From: Planococcus citri
Lineage: Eukaryota; Arthropoda; Insecta; Hemiptera; Pseudococcidae
Direction: 5' to 3'
Assembly: GCF_950023065.1 (NCBI RefSeq)
Contig: NC_088678.1
Span: 35,454,580 to 35,518,579 of the forward strand
DNA: 64,000 nucleotides
Part shown: positions 22,469 to 34,381 of the stretch, one piece after another
Position numbering within the stretch: the stretch's first letter is position 1
Layout: every line of letters starts with the position of its first letter
The notes under the pieces: model-generated
Databases searched by the model: none
What the model saw: the letters and a program-made list of their open reading frames with translations, nothing else
Told to the model about the DNA's origin: nothing
Program-made: the position numbers and the translations under genes

Positions 22469-25400
22469 TTTACTAAGTTTTGCAACAAAACGCAAATTAC
22501 ATCTGAAACGTCCAGTAGCTATAATTTATTAGAGGCAATTTATGAAACAATACGCCTCAAAACTTAACAAGTTGAAACTTGTTGCCGAATATTTTCTTAC
22601 ATGGAGTTTTCCTTTGTAACGTGTGCCTTTTCCAAATACCTGTTATTTTTCTTAACATCATATGTACGTAGGTATCTACCTGTCTTAAAGAAGACAAGTT
22701 TAACGTCCAATGAATCAATGCCTTCCTTTAAGCCAAATAACTTACACTGAACTAAACAATTTCGTAATTAAGAAGCCTTTTTTTTTCTCCTCGTGACATT
22801 TATAGGCTGTTGAAGCCACAAAGGATTCAATTCTGTTGACAATTCGAATGAATTGTAATGCCTGTTTGACGTTGATTGAACGAATAGGTACCTAGCTAGC
22901 CTTTTTTTCTCCATGGTTGAGTTTTAGATGAGATACATAGGGACAAGGGGAAGGGGAGAAAAGGTGTAAATTAAATTCGAAACTCGATTCCGAATCGTTG
23001 ATAATTTTCATAAAAACGATAGCCGAAAAATATCTCCAATTAGACCGATTGGAATTGTTCGCATTTTAATTCTAAATACCTCGTGTGATCGTAGCATGAT
23101 GAGAGCTGGAAAGTGAAAATTTGCCAAGCTCGTGTGAGAGCTATTGTTGCGTTAACTCGACGATTTCATTTATTTAGGAGAATTTTTTTTTCTCATATAG
23201 AAATACGCACTTGGTAAAAGTAGAAAAGTAATTGCTTGGTAGTTCGCTATTGAAAAAAGGGAATGCTCGCAGCTATTCTTATCATTTTTATAACGCGTCA
23301 GCACTGCGTGATTTAGTAAACGAACCGTTGAACCGAAGTAAATGTAAGGTATTGAAAAGACGGTTTAAAGCACCCTACATACGTACCTATATACCGAACC
23401 TTAAACAGAAATGTTTAGAACGTTAAAAGACATTTCGTACATTGAGGTAAACATTTATTATTGACTATAATTGATAACCTTTTAACGACTAAAGGGGTTT
23501 TTTATACTTCCACTTTCCGATACACACGCTACGTGCTGCTGTCATATGAGATTAAAAAATAAACTAAACTACGCCCTTAAAACCTTATATACCTACCACC
23601 TTGAATAGAGAAGGAAAAAAAACACAACAATCTCGATTATGTCGTAATTTACCAAAATAAACTCGTGGATTCCTTCGCAAAGTAAACTCTTACAAGATGT
23701 TCTCTTACAAGATCAGCATCAATAAAACACGACTATTTGAAAGCAGATTTATTCTGCGAATAGTGTGTTGCTTTATCGAGCAAATACCGTACATTTTTTA
23801 CCAACGTTTACCTACCTACCTTTAGATTTTTTACTTGGTATTTGAATTTCCTTTAATCCAACGCGGAGTTTATTTTTCCGCTGGTATGTTTTTTGTTTAT
23901 CACCAAAGACTTTCAGAATATCAGAAAAATTTCTTTGGTGTTTTTTTTTTAAATTTTTGTTTAGAAAATATATAACTAGGAGTATTAAAGACGTTGTTTT
24001 CAATTTTTGATAGGTACTTATGTGGATTAGTATTTTTTGTCAGTCAGTCATTTTGTCTCGTGGTGATGACTTATCATTTCTGCTTATCTAAGCATAACAA
24101 TTTAGTTATGTAAACAATCTCAATTTTGATCTACTATAGGTTGATAAAATTTGATCAAACAGTACTTTTGTCAGAATTTTATTCTTTCATATAATGTACC
24201 TGATGTACGACTTCGTACTCAAATCATCGTATTGCAAAAAATTGAAATTGACTCAAAATAGTTTTTCAAAATGTTTGGAATTCAAAAAAGCATTTTTTTT
24301 AAAAAATAAATTTTCAGAAAAATTAAGTTTAATCAAAATTCGTTTTGATGAATTGGCCCCAAAAATCAAAATACTTACATCACAATATTTATCATTTATT
24401 AATGTTAAAAAATGGTGTAAAAAATGCCCTACAAAATGATGGAAGGGGCAGTGGGGGAAGAGGGGATAATAAAAGACCAATCATCCGCAACTAACACATA
24501 AATAAACTCTTATATCGTTCTTTCATGTATTCTAAAGAGTGTATGAGAATCAAAATTAATGCTATAAAAATTGAGAGAAATCAACTTGAATGGAGGACTA
24601 ATGTCCATCAACAATTTAGGATGGTTCTTATGTCAAAATTTCGCTTTTCTATGCTTCAGCTCTTTTGTTGGATTTTATGAGAAAATAATACTTATTTTTT
24701 GCACGAATTCTAAAAAAAAGTAATTTTGAGTTCCCCAAAAGTTGAAAAAAAAATCAAAAAATGTAATGAGTATAAAAATAATACCTACTACCTAATTCCA
24801 CCATAGAATTTCAAACAACTTGTTGTCAAGAAAAATTCTCCCTAGCTTGGTCTTTCAAACAAGGCTGGTTTTCCTGTAAAGAGAGTCCCCCAAAAATAGA
24901 AAAAAAAAATCAAAAAGTGAACAGAAGAGTCAGTGAAAGATCTCTTTAGAAATTCTGACCTTTCGCAACAGAATCCCTTCAAGTACACAATCCTCCTTTC
25001 TATAAAAAAAACTTCCTGCAGTTCCACAAGTACATAATACTGGTGTCGTATGCCAGAGACCTCTCAAATCAAAAAAGTCGAAGAAAATGAAACACCAAAA
25101 GAGAAGTCGATGAACGTTTTTCAAAGATTTTCAATTCCATAAATTTGTTGAGGAATTCTTTTATTTGATTTTTCTGTTTTTCTGAAGATCAGAATTGTTT
25201 CGAAGAGAGTTTTTTTAAAACGACTCTCAGACAAAAATTGAAAAATATTGTTCATTTTAATTTTTTGTTTTCAAACGGGTGGGGAAGAGAATGGAGGCAC
25301 ATCGGTTCAGAATGGTTAAAATTACACGAGGGAGTGGAGAAGATTTTTACTTGAACTGAGAGTTCTTTAGAGGAATAATTCTGACGTCTAATCCTTCAAT

Positions 25401-27872
25401 ATTCTGGGAATAAAATTTTCAATTTACAATCTCGAAAACATGTCGATGTGGGCAGATTTTTAAAAATTGATGAATTAATAAATTAAAAAATAATCTTTCT
25501 ACAAAAGTGCAATGGCCCCCTAAGCTTTGTGATTACAAAATCCAGTTGAAAATCCTGAATAAAATAGAATCAGTAGTCATAATGCAGAATAGCTTGATTG
25601 CAATTTTACGGCAAACTGGTTATGCAATTATATTGACATGAATGACGAATTCTCATAATTTGCAGGTGGTGTATTTTTTGAAGGAGAAAATAATCTCTTA
25701 AGTTATCAAGTTTTATGGCGAGGAATTTACAGAGTATTCTCTGAATAAATCTTAAAATTTACCTCCCCCTCCATCTTTTTTAAATTCATTTATGAAGAAT
25801 CCACTTCCGAAAGAAATTAAGTTTGTCCTCTTTTGCCATTGGATTTGATTTTAGATGCAGAATGATTCTGCAATTTTTTTTTTTTGGAGCCACAATTAAG
25901 AGAAACGGTGGATATTTATTCTGTAACTTTTTACTCCATATTTCCTCTAATTTCAGTCCGGGATGAATTTTTTAACCTTCAAGGAAAAGCAATTAAAATT
26001 ATATAGGAGCCTTGAAAATTTCAGTTGTGACATGATACGAGTGAAAATAATCTAAAACACAGATGGTTTATCATCATCCTCCTATCTATTTACTTTCTGC
26101 TTACACTAAATTAGAGTTCCATCACAGAGACCTATTTATTATACGCCTTTACTTACCTGATAGATTAGATCGGCCATTTACGTTAGTTCAGTAAACATGA
26201 AGAAAGGCTTACATGACCTGAAGATAATTATGGCGAAATTAGAAGTCAAGGTTCGATACCTAACTGTTTATGGTTGAATCGAATTAAGGTTTATACTTAG
26301 TGGTATTCAAAATTGCTTCGATCATCCGAGTGCTGCCTACGACTAATGTAAACACCGTGAAAATTTATTTAAAAAATTTTATTCAAAATATTTGTAATGT
26401 TTATCGAGCTTGAAATTTTTAATTTTACGGATATAAATATCTCGAGGGGGCGTTAATTCATTCCAAATAAATAAGAAAAAAAAAATTCGATTTGAAAGAT
26501 TTCAAATCTACGTTGGTGGAACATCGAGATTCGTATTTAATTGATAAAAAATGACGTTAAAAAAATTCTGCGTGGGGATTTGAGCATATAGGTATATTCA
26601 TTCGTTTCGTTTCATCTGCAGGTTGGCTGGAAAAACATGGTCATAAAAATATTACCAGTTTGGAAAATTCTTCGAGACATACAGTAATGCACTTAGCCGC
26701 AAGTTCCTAATTCATTTTTGAAACGTGTAGGTACGTTACCAGAATAAAATTTATAGGATATTTTTCATCGTGTACAATTCGCTCCATTAAAATCTTATCG
26801 TAAAGGATCTCCGTTAAGAGTTATTTGCCAGATACATCGCAAACATGTGCTCAAACAGAAATACCATCTAATTGTAGCAGGTTTCTCTGAACCTATCCTT
26901 TACATAGAAAAGAATTTCCCTTAAACAAGCGAATACTTACGTCGAAAGATATAGATAACCAAGACATGGAAAACTACGTACCTACCTGCAAATGATGGCT
27001 GTGAAATTTCTCATAACATTATCAGCTTGGTTTTTGTATTCAACTCTCTGAACTATCAAATATGTCATTCAATTTTTTTCCTTATCTCGACCTTGAAAGT
27101 ACCTACTGCGGAAAATTGTCATAACTGCGTAGTGCTGCACTACGAGTACGAGTATACTCAATTGACAACGTAATATTAACTCCGGCATATGAAAAATGGT
27201 TTGCAACCAATTCTGTGGTTTGAAAAATAAACAACGCGAAGATTGTACGCGCGTATTGTGGTAAATCTGTTTTTCGGCGAGCACGCAACTATTACAAGTT
27301 TTTGAAGTTATCGAAACTTCCGCCTTTTGAAAATAACATTTATTGAAATACTGTCTAAATGGTGTAGTATTTCCACTATGCTTACAATACGCTACGTGAT
27401 GTTGTGAGGAAAATTGTCCAATTAAATTCGGCTCCCGGAGCTGTCCTGATCGATGGGAAATTCAGCCTGGATGTTTCAAAATGACTGTAATTTTTGTATG
27501 TATGATCAGATTACATTATTTTAGGGTCATTGACCTACAACTTTTGATTTTCATGTGGGTAGATTTTGAAATTTTCGAAACAATTTATGCGAATTCATAT
27601 TTTTATTTTTTTTATTTTTCATGGAATTTTTAATTTTTTGTTTTTGAAATTTTGATAGAGTGAGATAGGTAATCAGCTAATCACTGGGAGTGAGTGAAAT
27701 CATTTTAATTCCTATTTATGGTGGTTAAGCCAATAATTATTCCTTAGGGAAGGAATAATTACCTCTACCTGGATAGCTCATAAGATGGAGAGGTTTCAAT
27801 AAATACCATCTAGGTACTCTATACATTAAGTTACTCTAAAGTACAAAATCAATACACACATTCGCCAAATAG
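22469..27872. other. No gene seen
   Basis: Over 5 kb of AT-rich DNA without a supported exon. It contains one of three copies of a 23-bp dispersed motif (25607-25629). Short frames in both strands at 23232, 23812, 24194-24480, 24842-25124 and 27069-27288 are unsupported. Confidence 0.45.
25607..25629 (+). repeat. Dispersed 23-bp motif, copy 1
   Basis: TACGGCAAACTGGTTATGCA followed by ATT. Identical to 36003-36025 and one mismatch from 48218-48240. The following bases also resemble copy 3 (ATTGACATGAATGACGA against ATTAACACGAACGTCGA). Confidence 0.7.
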
Positions 27873-28307
27873 TCCCTATTGACAAAAGTATGCTTAAAAG
27901 TAAACTAAAAGAAAATTGCTCATAACTCATAGGCAATACTATCTATCAATTAATTGTGAATTTTAAGATATTCCAATAGATTATTTTTTCAAAAAAATGA
28001 AAAAAAAGTTGAAAAATTTCCGCCGCATGCAGGGATTGATCCCCAGTTACTGCGGTATGCGGCTGCTTAGCTCACTCGGCCACCTTGCAGCTTATTAGAC
28101 TAGAGGTTATTTTTGCATAAATGTTATCAATTTTTGGGCAGAAAAATTTTTACTTACTGGTTGCATTTTAAAAAACACTTGGTTGCTAGATTGCTTCTGT
28201 TTAGCATGCAAAAATGTACATTTTTAACGCGATAATGCATGCTGTTACACCAGTCCAAAATCACGCATTGTTACGCATGCTTTTAAGCATAATTTTGTCA
28301 ATAGGGG
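27873..28307. mobile_element. TIR element (~435 bp) enclosing a tRNA-like module
   Basis: CCCTATTGACAAAAGTATGC at the left end and, as reverse complement of the right end, CCCTATTGACAAAATTATGC are inverted repeats that extend through CTTAAAAG (about 27 bp, one mismatch). Between them lies a tRNA-like sequence on the minus strand. There is no coding capacity and no clear target-site duplication. Confidence 0.65.
28021..28091 (-). other. tRNA-like / SINE-head module
   Basis: Read on the minus strand, GGTGGCCGAGTGAGCTAA resembles a Pol III A box as in Leu/Ser-type tRNAs, and GGGATCAATCCC about 40 nt later resembles a B box (GGTTCAATCCC). GCCGCAT and ATGCGGC enclose the B-box hairpin. The acceptor stem does not pair and the T-loop is not canonical, so this is not a functional tRNA. 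A tRNA-derived SINE head or a decayed tRNA is likelier. Confidence 0.4.
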
Positions 28308-28523
28308 TATTATTTAGGTATGTGATTTATTGATATTAAAGAACAACTAGAAAAGTACACTTTAGGGTTAATTGATATAAAATAATTATAAGATTATTTT
28401 ATACTTAATAGATATATAAGCTCTGGCTTCTATCTTACAACTACTTGGGTTGATGACTAGAATAATCTTAATAATAATGATAAGTGCAAGCTTATCCTTA
28501 TATATTAAAAGATGTTTGAAGGA

Positions 28524-28870
28524 AAACCTTGATAGAGTCCGCCAGCCTTTTCTACTGGACCGTTTTCAACGAATTTTTTTTTAAAACGTTCCTTTTGACG
28601 TGTAGATATGTCATCAAGAAAAAAAAATCAAAAATTTTGAAATTAAGGGCCGAAAAAATTGAAAAAACACGTTTTCTATTGTGTTTAAACAATAGAATTT
28701 CGAGTAGAAACCTTGATAGAGTTCGCCAGCCTTTTCTATCAAACCGATTTCGACAATTTTTTTTTCAAAACGTTCCTTTTGACGCGTAGATATGTCATCA
28801 AGAAAAAAAAATCGGAATTTTTCAAATTAAAGGCCGAAAAAATTGAAAAAACACTTTCTCTATTGTGTAT
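28524..28870 (+). repeat. Tandem duplication, period 184 bp, two copies
   Basis: AAACCTTGATAGAGT starts at 28524 and again at 28708. Both copies run through CGCCAGCCTTTTCTA, AAAACGTTCCTTTTGACG, GATATGTCATCAAGAAAAAA and CTATTGTGT. The similarity is high, so the duplication is not very old. The two open frames at 28529-28964 come from the repeat. Confidence 0.85.
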
Positions 28871-29903
28871 AAATGCACGTATTACAATGCACACCGACAA
28901 CAATACACTCAGAACGTTGCTATGTGGGCGTATTTACAGCGTAGGGGTGTTGAGGAGGGAATGATGTTGTTGTTTGTTGTGTTGCGAGTTACATTCATTG
29001 CTATAGTATTTTATTTTTTCAAAACTGGAATGTGGTGTCTGTTAAAATAATAAGGAGAGGAGGTTCTACACTTGAGATCATTTTTGGGTTAGGATTTTAT
29101 TTCAACAGCACAAATTTAAATGTTTAGTGGAACATTGTTTCTAAAAAAGTTAAAGTGAAGATGGAGAAGGGTTCAGTACAGTGTAGCCAGAATTTTCTCA
29201 AAGAGAGGGCAAAACCAGATTTTTAGGTATGAAAAATCGAAATTAGAGGTAATGTAATGGAAACCCTTCGTAATGTATGATAATTTGTATGGAAATGAAG
29301 GTGCAATTACTGCTCAAGTGAAGTGAGAGCGAAAATTTGTTGAAAAAAATGGGTCGAAAAAACGAAAAAACGGTTCATTATTGCGTGCATTATTTCTAAT
29401 TTTCACTCGCCGGGGGGGGGGGGTGGCTCAAGTCACGTCCCTCCCTTAGCTAAGCCACCACTGGTAGGGTTTCTATACTTGGGATACAAATTTGACTATC
29501 CTACCTCAGATTTTAATTTAATAAGATTGAATTACTCCAGCATACTCACTACCTACTCATTTTATGCCATCATTTTACAAGAATTTTAAAAAATTTTCTA
29601 CCCAATTTTACAAATAGAATTTCAGAAATTTTACTCCTAAAAAATTATGATAATCATCAAGTCAGTAAGTATACCAGAGTAATTCAACACCCCAAGTATA
29701 AATCTGAAGTGAATAGATGTAAGTTTTCTGAGAAAAAAAATGTCGTTAATTCATTGTAAAAATTGATAGAAATATTGTTCAAACTTGAATTTTTTTAAAC
29801 ATTGTACTTTAGAACCAGACTCTAGAGTAGAATTTGCTATTGACACATTTCAGCTGATTTGCATTTAGGAGCAGGGGCATGTGTTGAGTTGTTAAAAAAG
29901 CGA
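28871..29903. other. No gene seen
   Basis: AT-rich DNA with a G homopolymer of about 11 at 29411. Nothing codes convincingly. Confidence 0.5.
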
Positions 29904-30023
29904 GCCCCGGAGGGGCGAGAGGCCTGAGCGAAGCGAGAGGGCCAGGGTGAGCAGCACGAGCGAAGCGAGTGCGCGATCTGGGGGTGGAGGTCGCGGAGCG
30001 ACCTAGGGGGCGAAGCCCCCTAG
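29904..30023. repeat. GC-rich array of five hairpins with GNA triloops
   Basis: Five successive palindromes sit in 120 bp. H1: stem GCCCC, loop GGA (29904-29916). H2: CCT-GA-GC, loop GAA (23-nt region 29921-29943, outer GGCC pairs). H3: GCACGAGCGAAGCGAGTGC (29954-29972), in which GA/GA mismatches flank GC-GAA-GC. H4: stem GGTCGC, loop GGA (29989-30003). H5: 9-bp stem CTAGGGGGC, loop GAA (30003-30023). The GC-rich patch ends sharply at CTAG, followed by TTAATTATTAATTA. GCGAAGC is known as an unusually stable DNA mini-hairpin. A Helitron-like or other hairpin-terminated element end is possible; the identity is unknown. Confidence 0.8.
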
Positions 30024-30088
30024 TTAATTATTAATTAGCAATGATGTAATATAACTTTAATGGAAATTGAGAGTAATTACTTAGGTAC

Positions 30089-30235
30089 CTACTCATAACA
30101 CTATACACTTTTTCTGCCTCTTTTGCGGGGATCCCCAATAACAGACAACGTCGACAGAAATGTAGTACACAAAACTCCTTTTCGACGAGAGATATTCTCC
30201 AATGGCTGGCAGGATCGGGGGAAATATCCAATGTA
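30089..30235 (-). CDS. Candidate minus-strand exon (weak)
   Basis: After an AG at 30236-30237 (context ATCGCAG on the minus strand) a frame is open for the whole 147 bp, including PASHWRISLVEKEFC and GIPAKEAEKVYSVM, up to a possible donor AG|GTACCT at 30088. The residues look more protein-like than most open frames here, but the donor is poor and I recognise no family. The frame stays open to 30031. Confidence 0.2.
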
Positions 30236-30805
30236 CTGCGATAATTAATTAATTAGACATAAAGAATAAAAATCATGTTGTCAGCACAAATTATCCACTT
30301 AATAAAGTGGGCTAAGCCAGGAAAGAGGGGCGGAGGGGAAGAGCTCCGCTGCTTATGCATCTATAAGTTGACGAAGAACTAGCCATTGTGAATTTGGACC
30401 AGGCACTCACATAGACCTGGCAAATGTTTGCATTTTTCAGACGGGGCTTTTCTTATCAGCGTTTATGAAAGCATTAATTTCAAGGGTTAAAACTGAAAAA
30501 ATAATTTGATGTACATTATTTTTACGATTATTATTGCATATTAATCATGACCGAATCATATTTTCATTTTTAACTTGTAAATCCAACGTTTTGGTAAAAT
30601 ACAATTGATAAGAAAGGGTTGTAGGGATCGGTACTCTCCTACAAACGAATCGCGGTGTTGATCGATAAGGCCGCAACTCATAACATCCTGGTTCGTCCGT
30701 TTTTGATTTTCACGTAGAAAACCTGAGTGACCAATGTCCCGAAAAATCCAGGAGCGAGTCCGGATTAAAATACCCCGATCGAATACCTGAATCCTATTGT
30801 TTTAC
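30236..30805. other. No gene seen
   Basis: AT-rich start, then a more GC-balanced stretch from about 30640 that leads into the tandem repeat. No coding content found. Confidence 0.45.
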
Positions 30806-30946
30806 GCCCGGAATGAGAACCCCGGGCGTGCCGCGTGATACTAACCACGAGCCAATAGACCCTAATACCTTAAAAAAACTATGCCCGGAATGAAAACCCC
30901 GTGCATGCCGCGTGATGAGAACCACGAGCTAATGTACCCTAATAGG
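30806..30946 (+). repeat. Tandem repeat, period 77 bp, two copies
   Basis: GCCCGGAATGAGAACCCCG (30806) and GCCCGGAATGAAAACCCCG (30883) each continue through TGCCGCGTGAT, ACCACGAGC and ACCCTAATA. GC content is well above the surroundings, and the repeat sits next to the inverted-repeat promoter-like block downstream, suggesting one inserted unit of 0.5-0.7 kb. Confidence 0.8.
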
Positions 30947-31093
30947 CAAGAGAGAGAGAAGAGAGCGCGAGAGAACGGAGCAAGTAAAACGACTGTTTTA
31001 GAAAAAAAATATTATTCGTTTTGAACTGCTTACAAGAACTGAGAGCTAAGCTGGATACAGCTTATATTTATTTAAAAATGCTTATATTTATTG

Positions 31094-31218
31094 ACCAATA
31101 GGGAGAAAGCAAGCCGTCGCGATCGTCTCATAACGCTGTTTTATAAAAGTGACGATTCAGCCAATCAGAGATCGATAAAAAAAAAGCGCGATTCGCCGGC
31201 TTGTTTTCTCCCTACGGT
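31094..31218. promoter_or_regulatory. Inverted-repeat-flanked CCAAT/TATA block
   Basis: AATAGGGAGAAAGCAAGCCG (31097-31116) and CGGCTTGTTTTCTCCCTA (31197-31214) are inverted repeats with one mismatch. Between or at their edges lie GACCAATAG, GTTTTATAAAAGTG (31139-31150) and GCCAATCAG. A CCAAT box about 45 bp before a TATA box fits a Pol II core promoter on the plus strand; the near-symmetry would also allow the minus strand. An LTR or MITE promoter is possible. No transcript is identifiable. Confidence 0.35.
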
Positions 31219-31241
31219 ATTACTATTAGATATAGTCGAAG

Positions 31242-31315
31242 TGTAGGCGATCTCCGTACTGTATTACTTTACAAAACGAAATGTTTACGAGTTGAAATGT
31301 ACGCGATCGCCTACA
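31242..31315. repeat. Perfect 11-bp inverted repeat
   Basis: TGTAGGCGATC (31242-31252) and GATCGCCTACA (31305-31315) are exact reverse complements around a 52-bp spacer. The TGT...ACA form recalls retroelement termini, but the span is far too short for an LTR. Confidence 0.55.
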
Positions 31316-34300
31316 GGGTTAAGAAAAGCCCCCTCTGAAGAAGCTAGAACAATGGGCACACTAGAGCCCTCTACATGAGAGACCGCTCCGAATAGCCAAA
31401 ACTAAGTAAAGCTGCTGGTTAGAGATCTGATGCATGAGCCTTCGAGCTATGAGCAGAGGATCTATAAATAGATTCTCACGTTACCATACATGTACTTCCA
31501 GTACATAGGGATATATTAAGTTAACCATCGCTAAGGCAATCAAGGCATATTTCCTCATATCAATTTGGTAAAACTAGCAGAAAGTTGTTCTTGAACTTCC
31601 TGAAAAAATTGATACTCACTTTTTGGTCAATGCCCCCTTCTTTACAGAATGTTAAAGTTTTATAAAAAAAATTGATTTTTTACAAATATTTTTACCCAAA
31701 AAAATACTTTCCATACCTTTCTACTTTTCACATCTTGAAGAAGGCAGAAGATAAATGTAAAATATAATTTTAGTACTTTTTAAGCAATGCCCTCCCCTCT
31801 TCCCCTCCACAAAAAGATAAAAGTGGAAATGAATTTTCTAAAGTAATCAACATTTTCATATTTACTGATCCAATTTATTGCATAAATATTGATTAAAACG
31901 AGGAGCAACTACAGAAATTCATGACGATTTAAGTGAAATCAAAAATTTAAAACATCAAGCTCGGCCATGGAAGGAAGAGGGAGATAGTTTCAATTATACT
32001 GATTGAAAAATATCAGATTTTTAATTATTTTTTTTTTTTTTGGTTTGTGATCTTAGAACATTTTTTTTTACTTACACAGGAATTGTTATAATCCATCAAT
32101 TCCGATTGAGTTGCCATTCTACAAAACTATATAGAAGAACAAACATGCCACTCAGACCTCAGAACCAAATTTTAAGCTACCTTAATTTATTTTTCGATTT
32201 TTGGGGAATTTTTTAAAATAAAAATTTTTTTGAGGTGTTTATAATTGCAGGATTATTACATCCGTGAAGAAAAGGGGTTAGATTGAATTCCCTGTAGGGA
32301 AGAAATCCTGGCGAAGTGAAGGAGCGAGTCATGGATTCAGAAGTCGAATCCCCTAAGTACCTATATCGTAAAATTCCTACGCATTAAAATTTTATTAGTA
32401 GGCACCTAGAACCCACAATCTGAGCGAAAACCTGCTCAACAACACACGAAAAACCACTCCGACTTTCGATTTCAATACCATACCATCGCTGTGGTAGGTA
32501 CTTCTTAGCGTACCTATAAATACAGTCACGGAAACACGTTTGCGAAATGTTAGGAAAAATAAGCGTACGCACGTTGCCCGATATTCATAATTCAAGCGAA
32601 TAAGAAATGGCAAATTTTGTGTTACAATTAATGGAAAACCTAATGCATTTTCTTCGCTCCAACGGTTCAGCTGTTCGGTCCGTTAAAGGTCTGGAAAATT
32701 TTACGCATGGCCGACCAAGGCCAAAATACGCGTAGGACCGGGTTAAAAGCTACACGACGAGCTCTTAAATATCAAATTTCTCCAGCTCAGACGATGGTCT
32801 TCTATTATAAAAGATAACTAATAACAATATCAAGCTAAATTATGTACCACTTTACCTAGCTATAGACCTATACACACATATATAAAGCGACAACAACGAA
32901 TACTCTTTTGATTTATGTTCGTATATTTCACACCTATATTTCGACCGTATGTCGTGTCGTCATTTTCGTAGGTATACATTCAACAAACTATAACTAGAAA
33001 AACAGAATTCAAGGAGGGGCACACGTAGAACCTTCTATGAGAAAAAAATCTCCCCGACGCAAAACCTTTTTGGTTGACCGAGTCGACTAACGTATTGTAT
33101 ACCTTTGGTTAATCGAAAGAGAAAATTTTTCTTGTATTGTAAAATAATTTACGTGTGATGGTTTTTGCAGCAGCCCAGTTTGGCGAAGTTCCAGGTTATT
33201 AAATCATACTTCGCGACAGATAAATACGTTAATGAAGTTTCGGCGTATGTTTTAGTCAATTTTTGGCTCGTTGGGTGAATTAAGTTTCAATTATTTCCAT
33301 AATACACTTAATGTATTTTATATCAAATGACAAAAAAATATCGCCTTTATCGAATCTCGTAGGTATATTTTTCTTTTTTTTTTTCTTTTTCTCACTCTCG
33401 CTCTATATATAAGAAAGAAATTGGCTCGTATTTAATCAATATAGCGTGTAATTACTTGCCATAGATTAAGTAGGTACTCGCCATATACACTATTTATTGT
33501 CAGGACCATGGTGTATTTCGCCTTGTATGGAGCAGTTGACCAAAACAAATTCGATTGGATTTCGGTATTATTTCCAATTCCCAAAATAAAACCTTGCGAT
33601 ACATTCGAGACTTATAATCGAAAGTTTGTATCCGTTAACAATACATACCTAATCGAAAAAACTCGACAACCATAATGAAGTTGGAAAATGTCACGCTGCC
33701 TATATACTATGTAGTAGCAGTCTCTATTGTTTTTCTCACATACGCATCGCCGCGTATACAAAAACTACACCATACAGTCAAAGAAATAAGGAAAATTACC
33801 CGATAAAGAAAAACCTAACGCGAAAAAAGGCCCTCTTTGCCTACTTTGTGTTGACCAGATCGCAAATCTACGAAGAACACCACGTGCATCGTGAGTTTTG
33901 TGTGTAGTGTACGTACTCGTCGTGTTCGTATTACAAGCGCTGCAAAAGCTATAGTAAAAGCTAATAAAATCGTACTTCTTTTCGCCAACCTAATCAACTG
34001 CAGGCTTGAATACGTGAACTCCATTTTTCATCGTTTTATTCGCGTTTTATGGTAACCTACGAGTAAGTATTTTATAGTATAACAAATGAAATTAAATTTT
34101 TGCAAGAATTTAAATTAAATTTTCACTCGATAACGAGCTGTCAAGAATACTACACCGCGTTAAGGTATAGTGTAACTTGACTGAATCCACTCGACGTGAC
34201 GGATAAATTATAAATAAACATAATTATAGTTTAGCTTAAATCGTTCATCTTTTTAAAGGTGAGAGTACCCATGTACTTATGTACCTACGTGAATTGAGAG

Positions 34301-34381
34301 AATTTTTTAATTTTTAGCTCATGTTAATATTCGTTTGTTTATTTCCATGCAATTTGACGGAATATAGCGATCTCTAAAAAA
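31316..34381. other. No gene seen; one dispersed-repeat copy
   Basis: AT-rich DNA. 32090-32230 shares blocks (TTCCGATTGAG, CCTCAGAACCAAATTTT, TTTATTTTTCGATTTTTGG) with 13561-13700 and with the foldback arms at 38164. A TTTTTGCAG acceptor-like site at 33160-33168 has no matching donor within a plausible exon. Confidence 0.45.

Noticed and set aside
28021..28091. Functional tRNA gene
   Set aside because: The acceptor arm does not pair and the T-loop lacks the TTC core, so it is at most a tRNA-derived relic.
29401..29425. Poly-G run as a G-quadruplex element
   Set aside because: It is a single homopolymer of about 11 G and is prone to sequencing error; no four-tract pattern.
31242..31315. TGT...ACA inverted repeat as LTR ends
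   Set aside because: The span is only 74 bp, and there is no primer-binding site, no polypurine tract and no gag/pol nearby.
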